Origin: Rhinolophus ferrumequinum
Taxonomy: Eukaryota; Chordata; Mammalia; Chiroptera; Rhinolophidae
Assembly (NCBI RefSeq): GCF_004115265.2
Contig: NC_046293.1
Span: 25,678,173-25,742,172 of the forward strand
DNA length: 64,000 bases
Direction of reading: 5' to 3'
The notes beneath the pieces are model-generated. The model was not told the origin of the DNA, searched no databases, and worked only from the letters and a program-made list of their open reading frames with translations. Position numbers and translations under genes: made by a program. Shown here in pieces: positions 12,541 to 22,368 of the stretch (the first letter of the stretch is position 1; each line of letters begins with the position of its first letter).

Positions 12541-12996
12541 GCTTTACAAAGTGTGAAGACGGTAAGTGCCAATGATTGCTATAGCTGTTCAGATGGGGAA
12601 TAGGGGTGGGGAGATCACTTAGACTTGATGGAAGAAGGGAGGAAAGGCAAGGTTAATTCTAAAGGGAGAAATAGTGTGAACGGGGGACTGTAATCAAGAG
12701 AGTATAAGGGTCATTGAAAGAGCTGTGATCAGACAAATGGCCATAACAAATATATAAATTTACAAAAAATCAAAGATAGGGAAGAAAGGAAGATCATAAG
12801 GTCATATCACTTAAGTGTAAGAAATCCCTTTCATTATTTTGTAAGCAATAAGGTTAAGAAGTTTAAGGCATTTGAGCAAGAGAATGTCACAATAAAAGCA
12901 GTAATTTGTGGTGAACAGAATGAATTAGAGAGGAGAGGGGAGTTGGTACTCACACAGTAATAATTCTATTAATGATTATCTTGTCTGACACATTAG

Positions 12997-13527
12997 TGGA
13001 GCAGGGCCCGGTTGGCACCCCCACGTGGAGGCCTCTTCACACCCCCGGCCTCACCATTACTTGACTTACCTATAGCTTAACAATAAATCAAACCCCTGCG
13101 GCTTGAGCTCGGAATGTCCCCTGTCCCACCCAGTTCCCTGTTTTAGAAAATCACCCTGAAACTTATGATTAACATCCTTAGGCTTACTGATCACAATCTC
13201 TACAGTCTAGCATTCTTTCCAGGCTACTTCCATTATTATTCCTGGGTTGCTGACTTCACCATAAAATTTCATGACCACAGGGAAGACGCCATGCAGATAC
13301 CTGGAACCTTCACGTAGCCTCTGGAGGAACGCCCAGATTTTCCCTTCAACACCCCAAGTCGGTCTGAGAATGTTACGGCAGTTTTTGGAGGTGTTAACCC
13401 ACTGCCTTCTCAGACCACGGTGCTCTGAAATAAATAAGCATTTATTATTCGATACCCAACTCCTGTGTTTCTCTATTGGCTGAGTGGCACACGCAGAACG
13501 AACCCTGGACTGGTCTTCTGGTTTCCA
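12997..13527 (+). repeat. 5' LTR of the 12997-18699 provirus
   Basis: 531 bases from TG to CA. It shares with the 3' LTR the segment 'gcagtttttggaggtgttaa', followed by an AATAAA-containing R-like end. It has one copy of the 'gcttactgatcacaat' unit that is tandemly amplified in the partner LTR. A possible degenerate tRNA-Pro-type primer site follows directly at about 13531. Confidence 0.75.
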
Positions 13528-14189
13528 TTTCTGGCGATTCGATAGGGATGGTCTCGGGATTCCTCTGGTAATTCTTTCGGCTTGTGAGTCTCCGGGGCTG
13601 CCTGGGACTGGGTGGATTCCTTGACACAGGACCAACCTCTGGAAGCAGCTGCCGAGCAATTTTGCTTATCAAGGTGGGATCTATGCCAGGGCCCACCCAT
13701 GACAGACACCTTTTTGCCCAATTGGGATAAAGCGTTTGCTCTGTTCCTGCCTCGTTTCTGGTTCTAGAAGTGGGGTGGCCCTGGTGTGCACAGGATTTTT
13801 CACTTACCATCTGGGGCTCCTCTTTGAGGGCCATTTAGGTGTCATACTGACCCATTGGCACCAAAAGGTGAGATTGCAATGTCCAGCAAGGCATAATACC
13901 CCCACCAGTAAGGGGCTTTGGTTGCAAGCTTGCTTTGGTTCTGGAAGCATGCTTGTGGTTGGCACTGTGAAAGCCACCATGCTTGGTTTAGGCCTTTGGG
14001 CACTGGGTGGTCTTAGGGCCACATTTGGTTTTTACCCACTGGCCGATTGTCTGATGATCGACAGACCATGTATATGGAGTAAGATGATGTCGCATGCCAA
14101 TTTGGTGCTTGGCTAGGTTCAGTTTTGGTTTTGGTATTTGGATCCAAAGTTAGGTTTTCTGGTTTTGTCTGATTCAGGGAACACTTGGA

Positions 14190-14191
<2 letters not shown>

Positions 14192-14234
<43 letters not shown>
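14192..14234. repeat. (TG)n microsatellite
   Basis: Uninterrupted GT dinucleotides within the provirus interior. Confidence 0.95.
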
Positions 14235-14235
<1 letters not shown>

Positions 14236-15475
14236 TCAAGTGCAGCTGTATTTGTTCAAGCTCAAAAGTGGGATCTAAGGGTTTAATCCCGGCCAGGAGC
14301 CCATTGGCCAAAGTATTAGGCCATTGGCAAAACTATGGCTATAAGCCATTGACCAAAATGAAATTAATGTTCTATTACAGTACTGCTTGGCCCATGTATA
14401 TATTAGATTCTGGAAGGTGCTGGTCGCTCAATATTTCATTGCAACTGGAATTGTTCTGTTAGAGGTCTGGGAAATAAAATTTCTTTATAAAAGCCTTTAT
14501 GATAGACTCTAAAGAGAGGGGAACTAAACTGAGAGTTCAGGAAAAAAAAGGGACTGCAGCCATCTCCTAACCCACTTATAACCAGGGATGCCTGAGGCTG
14601 AGGTAACTGAAGGATAAAAAAGAGATACTTTTAAAACCAAGCAACTAATTCTCAAGCCAGACTCTCCAACCCTTGTCGCGGCTTCTTTGAAATTGTAGGG
14701 GCAATTGTAAGATCTTAGGACCTCTCTGCAATTGTTAATAATTCTGTTTATATGTATATGATCTTTGATATCTGCGCTTGTCTGTGTTTTGTATATAATG
14801 TAGTGTTTTTGCCTCTGGATGGCATTACCAGATTATAGTTGATTAGCCTAAAGAAAAAAAATTAAGCGCTTATATAAATTTAAATAATAAAAAACTAACT
14901 CAAGTGCTTTTCAGTATCACATAATCTAAGAAAATATTTGATACTAAGGCTGGTTTAACTTTTGGTTAAATAGATACACATTTTTAAGGTTATTAACATC
15001 AAATATGGTATTTTTTGTTTTACCTGGGTTTACAAGAATAAATTGATGTTACCTCTGTCACAAAATTTGTCAAAAGAATAGCTTGGGTAATAATTACCTT
15101 TGAAATCTCATAGAGCTAAAAACTGATAAAGTGTTAACTAATATAAAGTTTTAGATGAAACTTTTCAGTAATAATTATATAGTGTGGATACTTGGACGTT
15201 TTTTCCCTGCTTCTGTTGGTAACTTAAGATTTCAGTTTTACTAAGTTGTGTTAAATGATAAAAATTATTAAGTATCTAGGTATTTCAAAATAACAAAATG
15301 CTGAAATATTAATTATTGGATGAGTCTGAGTTCACTTACTTTTTGGTTTTTTGTCACAGGAAATCTGAAAGATAACTTAAGATCTATCAGTAAACGTGTT
15401 TTGTACTTTTTAAAAATATATAATTTTAAAAATTGGTAGATATATTGCTAACAAAATCCTATACTTCTAAAGGTT

Positions 15476-15886
15476 TGTCACGCGGGGTGTCCGGCGGGGT
15501 CTCTGGTCCCGCTCCCCACACAAGAACGCAGGACACGGTGAGGCCAAAAAGGAACACCCACGGAGCCATAGGTAGGGGAGTCACACCACTATACTCTCAC
15601 TGGCGGCTGGGTTGGAGACACAGGAACCAGGAGCAACACAATTCTCAACCCTCACTGCGCCGCTTGCAGACTCAGCCACCATCTTCTTGCTAGCTCCCCC
15701 CTTTTCTGCTAGCCTAGCCACGGCAGTTATATTAGTGCCCAATGGCTCACTGGTTACAGCTGACGGCCAACTAGCCACAGCTGATGGCCATTCGATCACA
15801 GTCGATGGCCATTTACTACCTGAGCCAGCACCTTTCTATGTGAGGCCGAGAGCCTGGAAACTGCTTTCTGGGGCTCTGTCCCCACA
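15476..15886 (+). mobile_element. solo LTR of a second family, nested in the provirus
   Basis: It starts TGTCACGCGGGG and ends GTCCCCACA (TG...CA). It is flanked by a 5-base direct duplication AGGTT (15471-15475 and 15887-15891). The related copy is 20004-20436. It contains three 21-base units of the type ACAGCTGAxGGCCA from 15756 to 15818. No internal retroviral sequence is attached, so it is a solo LTR. It is younger than its host provirus because it interrupts it. Confidence 0.8.
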
Positions 15887-17968
15887 AGGTTGTTAAATGT
15901 GTTTATGGATTTGCTAATGGAAATATTGGATACTTGCTTTTAGTTGTCAGTAAAAATTAAGGTTCTGAAGGTTACGGATGCTAATTACCATGAAAGGAAA
16001 TGATGTGTATTTTCAAGGAAGGCACAAGGTGTGGAAATACATTTTTGAAGGAATTGAAAGAAAGTAGTTTGTCCTAAGGATGGTTATTTCTGAATGAGTG
16101 AGAGGAGACAACCTAAGAGGGACTAGGAAAGTTGTAGAAGGTTTGTGAAGGAAAATCTTGGAAAAATTTTATACATGGTTAAGCTAAATGTGATTAAGTA
16201 AGTTAAATATCAAAAATAAGCTGGTACGAAATTAGTTAAGTTTTCTCTCTCTGCTAAAGAAAACAAAGTTTGTTAGACTATTGGTCTGCTACTGATATTA
16301 TGAAACAGTTTTTTGCCTGATAAAGATTATATGTGTCATCAAAATAATTTTCTATGTTTTATATTGTCATGATTAGATCTTTAGTTACTCAAGAAAATAA
16401 ATCTAAAAACAAAATTGTACTAATACGGTAGTTATGTAAACGTCTGTATTTTAGGACTGCTAAGAGTTCATGTGTCCTCGGTGTTAGATATAGGCCAGTG
16501 TATGGAAGCTTATTTTCTCTAACCTTGGCAAGGTATTACAATGGTTCTGACCCACTGTTCTCTCGTGATAAAAATGCTCAGATCCTAAAAGAAGGCCAGG
16601 GGATTTGCTTAAATGTCCTTAGCAACTGAGACAGGAAAAAAGAGGAAAGAAAGGAGCAGTGAGACCAGATGAGGCCAGAGACAGGCCAGACTTTGGCTGC
16701 AGTTAATAGACAGGCCAAAGCCAGGGCCACCTCAGGGCTACCCCTGCAGCCTCAAAAGAAAAGGAACCTGCTTTAGATGTGGAAGCCCAGGCTACTGGGG
16801 TAAAACAGCCTGCAAAGCAGCCGTGCTCCCTGTGCAAACTAAAGGGCACACTGGAAGAGGGATTGTCTTCTTTTCTGAAGGGGGCAGGGACCAATTCCTT
16901 CTCTGCAAATGGCTGCAATTGACTGATGGACCTAAAGGGCTAGTGGCTCCTGAGAAGAAGAGGCCATGCTCATCACAGGAGAGGGGCAATAGGTGAGCCG
17001 TGATGTGGTAGGTAAGGCTGTTAATTCCTTGATTGATATGGGAGCCATTTATTCTGTCTTGACTTCTCACTCTGGACCTGTTTCCTCTGAGATCTGCTCA
17101 GTTGTTTGGATAAATAAGGCCCCTAAATTTGGGCTCATACTCAAGCCTGCTCCTTACCATTGGCCTATACCTTAGAGAAAATGTAAAACTGGCTGAAAAA
17201 GGGTTCTGGAAATGTTTTGTGAGGAGACCTCTAAGCCCTGGGTCTAACTGTGGCTCATTGCTCTGGATTCTAACTTCAATTCTGCTATGTCCTATCTTGT
17301 TAACTTGGAAGAGGTTCAGCAGGCAATTAGAAAATATGGGGAACCGGCACCTCCCGCAGGCCGACCCCTTTATACATTATATCCCGAGAAAGCAAGGAGA
17401 CCAAGTACTGCTAGAACCCTGGAGGGGGAGGGGTCTCTCACAGACTAGCAGTTTTTCTGAGCACCCCAACTTCAGAGAGTCAGTGGCTGGGTCCACTTCC
17501 CTCAAATCAAACTTATTTCATTTAAGTCTTCACAGGACTCCCTCAGAAGGAAGACTGTCACTCCTATTTCTGTGAGCCAACTGAAGACCTGAAGCTCCTC
17601 TTCAATCAGAACTGCTGGAGCTGCTCATTATTGCCTCTCTGCCTGTGCCCCACCTGGGATATCCATTAAACGCCTTTTGTCTCCCCTCTTCCCTGGCTCC
17701 TCTAGGGAGAATAAGCTAATACAAGAGCTAGGTTCAGTAGCCTCTCTGACTGCTGGATATGCCCCCTCTCTGCTATAAACAAATAGCAAAGAACTCTGGT
17801 GCCGATAGGCAGGGACTACGCATACTCTCAGCAGGAAGTAGCAAGAGTGGTCGTCGCCCGTATCCCTGGATGTAAAATTTGTCTTAGTTAATATAGTTAT
17901 TTAATTTCCTCTCTAATCTAACCTTACTTATTTTATGTTAATAAAATGAACATAAGACATAGGGGAAT

Positions 17969-18699
17969 TGAAACAGGACCCAGTTGGGACCCCCACAAAA
18001 GAGGCCTTGCGATGTCCCTGGCTTGTGTCTCCCTGCCCTAGAGCTTAACAATTGATCAACACCCTCCCTGTGGTTTGAGCTTGGAATGTCTCCTGTCCCA
18101 GTCCCCTGCTTTAGGTAATTACCCTGAAACTTATGCTTGCTTACTGATCACAATACAATGCTTACTGATCACAATACAATGCTTACTGATCACAATACCC
18201 ATGCTTACTGATCACAATACCCATGCTTACTGATCACAATACCCAATGCTTACTGATCACAATACAGTGCTTACTGATCACAATACACATGCTTATTGAT
18301 CGCAATACAATGCTTACTGATCACAATACCCATGCTTCTGATCACAATACCCATGCTTCTGATCACAATAATGATGCTTACTGATCACAATCTCTATGGC
18401 CTGTCATCACTGCTTCTGCGTTGATGACCACGCTGGAGAGCCATATCGCCTGAGGGAAGGCTCCATGCAGACCCTCAGAACCATCACGTGGCCACTGGAG
18501 CAATGTCCAGATTTTCCTTAACTATCCCAAGCCGGGCTGAGAATGTTAAGGCAGTTTTTGGAGGTGTTAACCCACTGCCTTCTCAGACCACCGGTGCTCT
18601 GATAATAAATGCTTATTCTAGGACCCAACTCCTGTGTCGGTCTATTGGCTGAGCAGTGTAGGCAGCACATGCCCCTGACTTAGTCGGCCTCCAGTTTCA
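17969..18699 (+). repeat. 3' LTR of the 12997-18699 provirus
   Basis: 731 bases, about 200 longer than the 5' LTR. Nearly all the extra length comes from the tandem array at 18139-18391. It ends with the same 'ccaactcctgtgt...tattggctgag' stretch as the 5' LTR. Confidence 0.75.
18139..18391 (+). repeat. tandem array of about 12 units of 'gcttactgatcacaatac(cc)at'
   Basis: Units of 19-23 bases, each built round the palindrome-containing core CTGATCACAAT. They run head to tail with small length changes. The 5' LTR carries the unit once (around 13183), so the array arose within this LTR lineage. Confidence 0.95.
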
Positions 18700-18769
18700 A
18701 TATTGTGTATTATATGTCAACCATAATTTTTAAAAATTTAAATGATTGTTTAAAAAAAAGGAACGTTTT

Positions 18770-18993
18770 GGAGACAGACTCGCACATAGGCAGAATGACA
18801 CACAACATGATGACGACCATCCACAAGCCAAGGAGACAGGCCTGGACCAGCTCCTTTCCTTACAGCCCTCACAAAGAACCAGCCTTACCAACACCTTAAT
18901 TTCAGACTTTTGGCTTGTGAAACAGTAAGTATCTGATGTTTAAGCCACCTAGTTTGTTGTAACTTGTTATGGCAGTCCTAGTAAATTAAACCA
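18770..18993 (+). mobile_element. MLT1-type MaLR LTR, 3' part
   Basis: Recognisable MLT1 wording in order: 'cacaagccaaggagacagg', 'cttacagccctcacaaagaa', 'aacaccttaatttcagactt', 'gtttaagccacctag', 'gttatggcagtcctag'. It starts shortly after the provirus ends. A fossil. Confidence 0.75.
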
Positions 18994-19028
18994 CCAAAGC
19001 CTTTATAAGGTAAGGTAAAAAAAATGTT

Positions 19029-19823
19029 TGCCTCTGAGTCTCACTCTCATAGAGGCCAAGCTGCCATGCATTTGCAATGCTGTGTGGAAGACGAAGCCAG
19101 ACTTCCCGCATGGCCCTTCTGGCCAGCCCGGCACCTCAAATGAGACCTGTGCTCAGGCCAGTGCCAGCAGCTCAGCCACCAGCAGCAGCTCCACCATCTG
19201 TTGTTGGCTCACCTGCTCCAGCACCCCGGGAGCCAGATGTGATGGCCCAGATGGCAACCACAGCAGCTGGTGTAGCTGTGGGCTTTGCTGTTGGCCATAC
19301 ATTAAGTCATGCCATCACTGGGGCTGCAGAAGAGGAAGTAATACTGAGCCCGCAAGACCTGACATCACTTACCAGGAGCCTCGGAACCCAGTCGCATACC
19401 AGCAGCAACAGCAGTTTGGCCCATGCCACTATGAGATGTAACAATTTTTGCAGTGTGCCCAGAACCAGAGTGACCTTGAGCTTTGTGACAGTTTCAGCGA
19501 GGTGCTGAAACAGTGCAGATTTGCAAATGTGATAAAGAAGTTCAAATTGAAAACATGGAAACTCATCTCTCATGACCAAATTAATTTGGTATAAAAATAT
19601 AATTGCTAGTGAAAGTGTAAAGTATAAAACCACCAGTTAAACCTCTCCCCTAGCATTAATAGCTTCCTTGCTTCAGAATTGCAATGGACAGGGTGTTTGT
19701 ACTGGGTGTTCATTGAGATGGTATTGAGTTTGGGGCTGGGCAAATGTTTGTGTGGCCTCCTCACACCTGCTTTTGTGATGTTATTGTTTAAGAATCAATT
19801 TGAATAAAGTGATTTTGTTCCAA
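19029..19823 (+). pseudogene. CHCHD2P: CHCHD2 processed pseudogene
   Basis: An intronless copy of the CHCHD2 mRNA: 5' UTR, coding region and 3' UTR ending in AATAAAGT. Translation from about 19090 follows CHCHD2: SRMAL..., [14 protein letters not shown], then [20 protein letters not shown] and HAITG. The start codon is ACG (19091-19093). After the HAITG region the match continues only by changing frame: [12 protein letters not shown] in one frame, PDITYQEP in another. The CHCH-domain part is therefore disrupted, and the CX9C motifs are not intact in one frame. The parent is a mitochondrial intermembrane-space and stress-response protein. This copy should be non-functional. The poly(A) tail has decayed. 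Confidence 0.9.
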
Positions 19824-20003
19824 ACAGAACATATTTTCAGAAAATATAAAATGCCAAATTTATAATGAGTAAAAAGAAATAATTTAAATAAATATTATAG
19901 GTACTGAAATGGTAATTAAAATAGAGTGAATACACCAAACTTTCAAGGAACAGCTAATTCTTATATTATACATCATGTTCCAGAAAGCAGAAAAAAGAGA
20001 GGG

Positions 20004-20436
20004 TGTCATGCAGGGTCTCTGGTCCCACTCCCCACATAAGAATGCAGGACATGGTGAGGCCAAAAAGGAACACACACGGAGCCATAGATAGGGGAGTCAT
20101 ACCGCTATATTCTCTCTGGCAGCTGGGTTGGAGACACAGGAAGCAGGAGCCACATGATCCGCAACCTGCCATCCATCCCCTTCTCTGCCAACCAACCTCA
20201 CTTGCTAACTGCAATCCAGCTGTCTGCAATCCGCAATCCACACTCTGCAGCTGCTAGCTCAGCCACCATCTTCTTGCTAGCCCCATTTTCTGCTAGCGTA
20301 GCCACGTCAGTTATATTAGTGGCCAGTGGCTCACTGGTTACAGCTGACGGCCAACTAGCCACAGCTGATGGCCATCCAATCACAGTTGATGGCCATTTAC
20401 TACCTGAGCCAGCAACTTTCTGGTTCTGTCCCCACA
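20004..20436 (+). mobile_element. second copy of the solo LTR family seen at 15476-15886
   Basis: It starts TGTCATGCAGGGTC and ends GTCCCCACA. It shares with the first copy 'gaggccaaaaaggaacac', 'cagccaccatcttcttgcta' and the three 21-base ACAGCTGA units (20340-20402). It has an extra 'ctgcaatccgcaatcc' stretch. No clear target duplication. No interior is attached. Confidence 0.8.
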
Positions 20437-21545
20437 GATGATTTATTTAGAATCATCTTTATTCATGTTAGTCAGATGTTTACTTTTTTTACCCACCCTC
20501 GGGCTGTACAGGTTGAGACAGAAAGCAATCTTGGTTACGTAATGGGGCAAAACTGTGGTAAACAACTTTTTTTTTTCCTGTGAAAGTATATTTAATCGGT
20601 ATGTAATGCACATATCATAAAATTCACCACAAATGTCTTTATACGCACAAACCTATGCCCTCTCTTGGAGATATAATGATCTACATAGTCTCCCAAATCT
20701 TTTATTACTTTACATAATCTTGTTTTTTCTTTCTTTCTGTTTTGTTTTTGTAAAGGAAGATAGTTTATTAGAGGCAGGAGAAGAGGTTGCAGCTCCCGAG
20801 TGGGAGGGGCTACCTGAAACTGGGAAGCCCCTGTTTTTTATTTCTTTTCTCTTTATTCTCACTCACCCAGTGACGCTTTAGTGTCCTGTGTATCCAGCTG
20901 CCATGCCATACCTGTTCTCATCAGGTAGCTCTGGGATGGTCATGGCAAATGTGGTCATTAATCCACATCAGTAGCAGAGAACTAGAAGGTAACTTATATA
21001 CATCACTCAGAAAATGCATTGAGTTCTATGTCAAAATGAATGTCAATGCACAAACAAGACAGATTTATATATGATACAGCTAGAAACAGTGAGGAAAGTC
21101 TCTCATTTGTTTAGATGCAAGATAAAAATAGACAGACTTGTTAGTTCAGGAAAGTGAATGGATAAATGACTCATCCATAAGAAGAGTACACTGAAATCAG
21201 CAAAATATTTTTGTCCTCCGGCAAGAAAAAAAATTTTATGTAATATATTCAATGGTACTCATGGAAAGTAGTATTCGTATTATAACAGCACTTCGTGCTG
21301 TATTTTGGTATTCTTATTTCTCATTTTTATAGAAAACTCATACCCAAATCATAAATAATAATTATATACACATATTCAATCTGTATAAATTCAAATGCTT
21401 GAGAAAGTTGCCTAACCTCCCTGTTGCTCAGTTTTCTCTTCTATAAAATTGAGAGCAAAATTGTACTTCCCTTGTAGTAATGTTACAATAATCAAATGAG
21501 AATGTTTAGAATGATGATGCCTGGCATTTATGTCAAATATTATCG
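20437..21545. other. intergenic, no gene recognised
   Basis: AT-rich. A MIR-like piece ('gaaagttgcctaacctcc...tcagttttctcttctataaaat') lies at about 21385-21535. A minus-strand AATAAA (20764-20769) followed by an A-rich stretch near 20722-20752 hints at the end of a retroposed transcript. Confidence 0.45.
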
Positions 21546-21560
21546 TCTATCTACCTGTTT

Positions 21561-21563
21561 ATC

Positions 21564-21606
<43 letters not shown>
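21561..21606. repeat. (ATCT)n microsatellite
   Basis: Clean tetranucleotide run. Confidence 0.95.
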
Positions 21607-22009
21607 ATCAATCTTCTACATACACACACACAAAATCAGGTACATTTTTACCACTTTAAAATCTGCTTATAAATTACAGCATATATATTAGCTAAAATAG
21701 AATTATATATTCCTTGCAGATCATTTTGTGTATGAAGCTGTACTATGTTTTAAAAATTGTACATCTTTAAATTATTCATTATTTAGATCATTGATCCACT
21801 TTAATAGTTAGAGTCAGTATTTCTCTCTGGATTTGAATATATACAACTATGTCCAATTATGACCACCCAAAATTTGTGCATACCTCTTGTTTGCTGTGCA
21901 GAACCAGCCCTATTTTCATTTCTGTAAAATTGAGGACCTTATAAATAAGGAATAGTGAACACCCCCTGAGTTTTGCTGAATCATTCTAAAGGTTTGGATA
22001 CCTTCAGTA

Positions 22010-22230
22010 TGGTTGGTCTATGCCATGTGGACTTTTGGAAAGAGCCACTTTTGGAATCAGATGATCTGATTCTAGTCTTGGGTCTACAATTTGCTAGTTC
22101 TATGAACTTCTGGAAAGTTACAGGATCTCTCTTTATCCAATATTCTTTATTGCTATTGTAGAATCACATAACTTTCCCATTCTGTTTGGAATGTTATTAA
22201 ATGAGATGACATAAAAAGTATACTGGACAC
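22010..22230 (+). repeat. MIR SINE
   Basis: 'ttggaatcagatgatctgat...ggtctacaatttgctag' and 'aaatgagatgacataaaaag' match the MIR order. Diverged. Confidence 0.6.
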
Positions 22231-22334
22231 AGAAAGGGCATTGTATGCCTTCAGTGAACTTTAGAAACTTTTCTCCCCTGATATACTTTCTTACAATCTT
22301 GTACACACATCTATCAAACCTCTTCACAATTATT

Positions 22335-22335
<1 letters not shown>

Positions 22336-22368
<33 letters not shown>
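22336..22368. repeat. (GT)n microsatellite
   Basis: Clean dinucleotide run. Confidence 0.95.

Larger units (their letters stand above)
12997..18699 (+). mobile_element. decayed gammaretrovirus-like (class I) endogenous provirus with two LTRs
   Basis: Two related LTRs (12997-13527 and 17969-18699) start 'TGgagcagggcccgg' / 'TGaaacaggacccag' and end '...ggtttcCA' / '...cagtttCA'. They enclose about 4.4 kb. A zinc-knuckle-like C-x2-C patch near 16775 and a protease-like D-x-G-A patch near 17035 place gag-pro sequence in the second half. Little of pol and nothing of env is recognisable, so the interior is much shorter than a complete gammaretrovirus. The reading frames are broken many times. The LTRs differ visibly, which suggests an old insertion. 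A solo LTR of another family and a (TG)n run lie inside it. No clear target duplication was seen. It is a fossil. Confidence 0.8.

Noticed and set aside
13207-14116. Several overlapping open frames of 70-150 codons on both strands
   Set aside because: They lie across the LTR and leader of the decayed provirus, overlap one another and show no host domain.
18139-18391. Tandem array considered as a CRISPR array or satellite
   Set aside because: There are no unique spacers, the units are contiguous, and the locus is mammalian. It is an expansion inside an LTR.
15476-20436. The two related solo LTRs as the two ends of one provirus
   Set aside because: The first has its own 5-base target duplication, and the sequence between them holds a different provirus end, a MaLR LTR and a CHCHD2 retrocopy.
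20880-20970. Possible CLEC2A first exon on the minus strand (MTTFAMTIPELP... followed by GTATGG)
   Set aside because: It leaves the wrong phase for the transmembrane exon at 11943. Only a three-codon alternative in another frame would fit, and the site is 9 kb away beyond a provirus. Not enough support.
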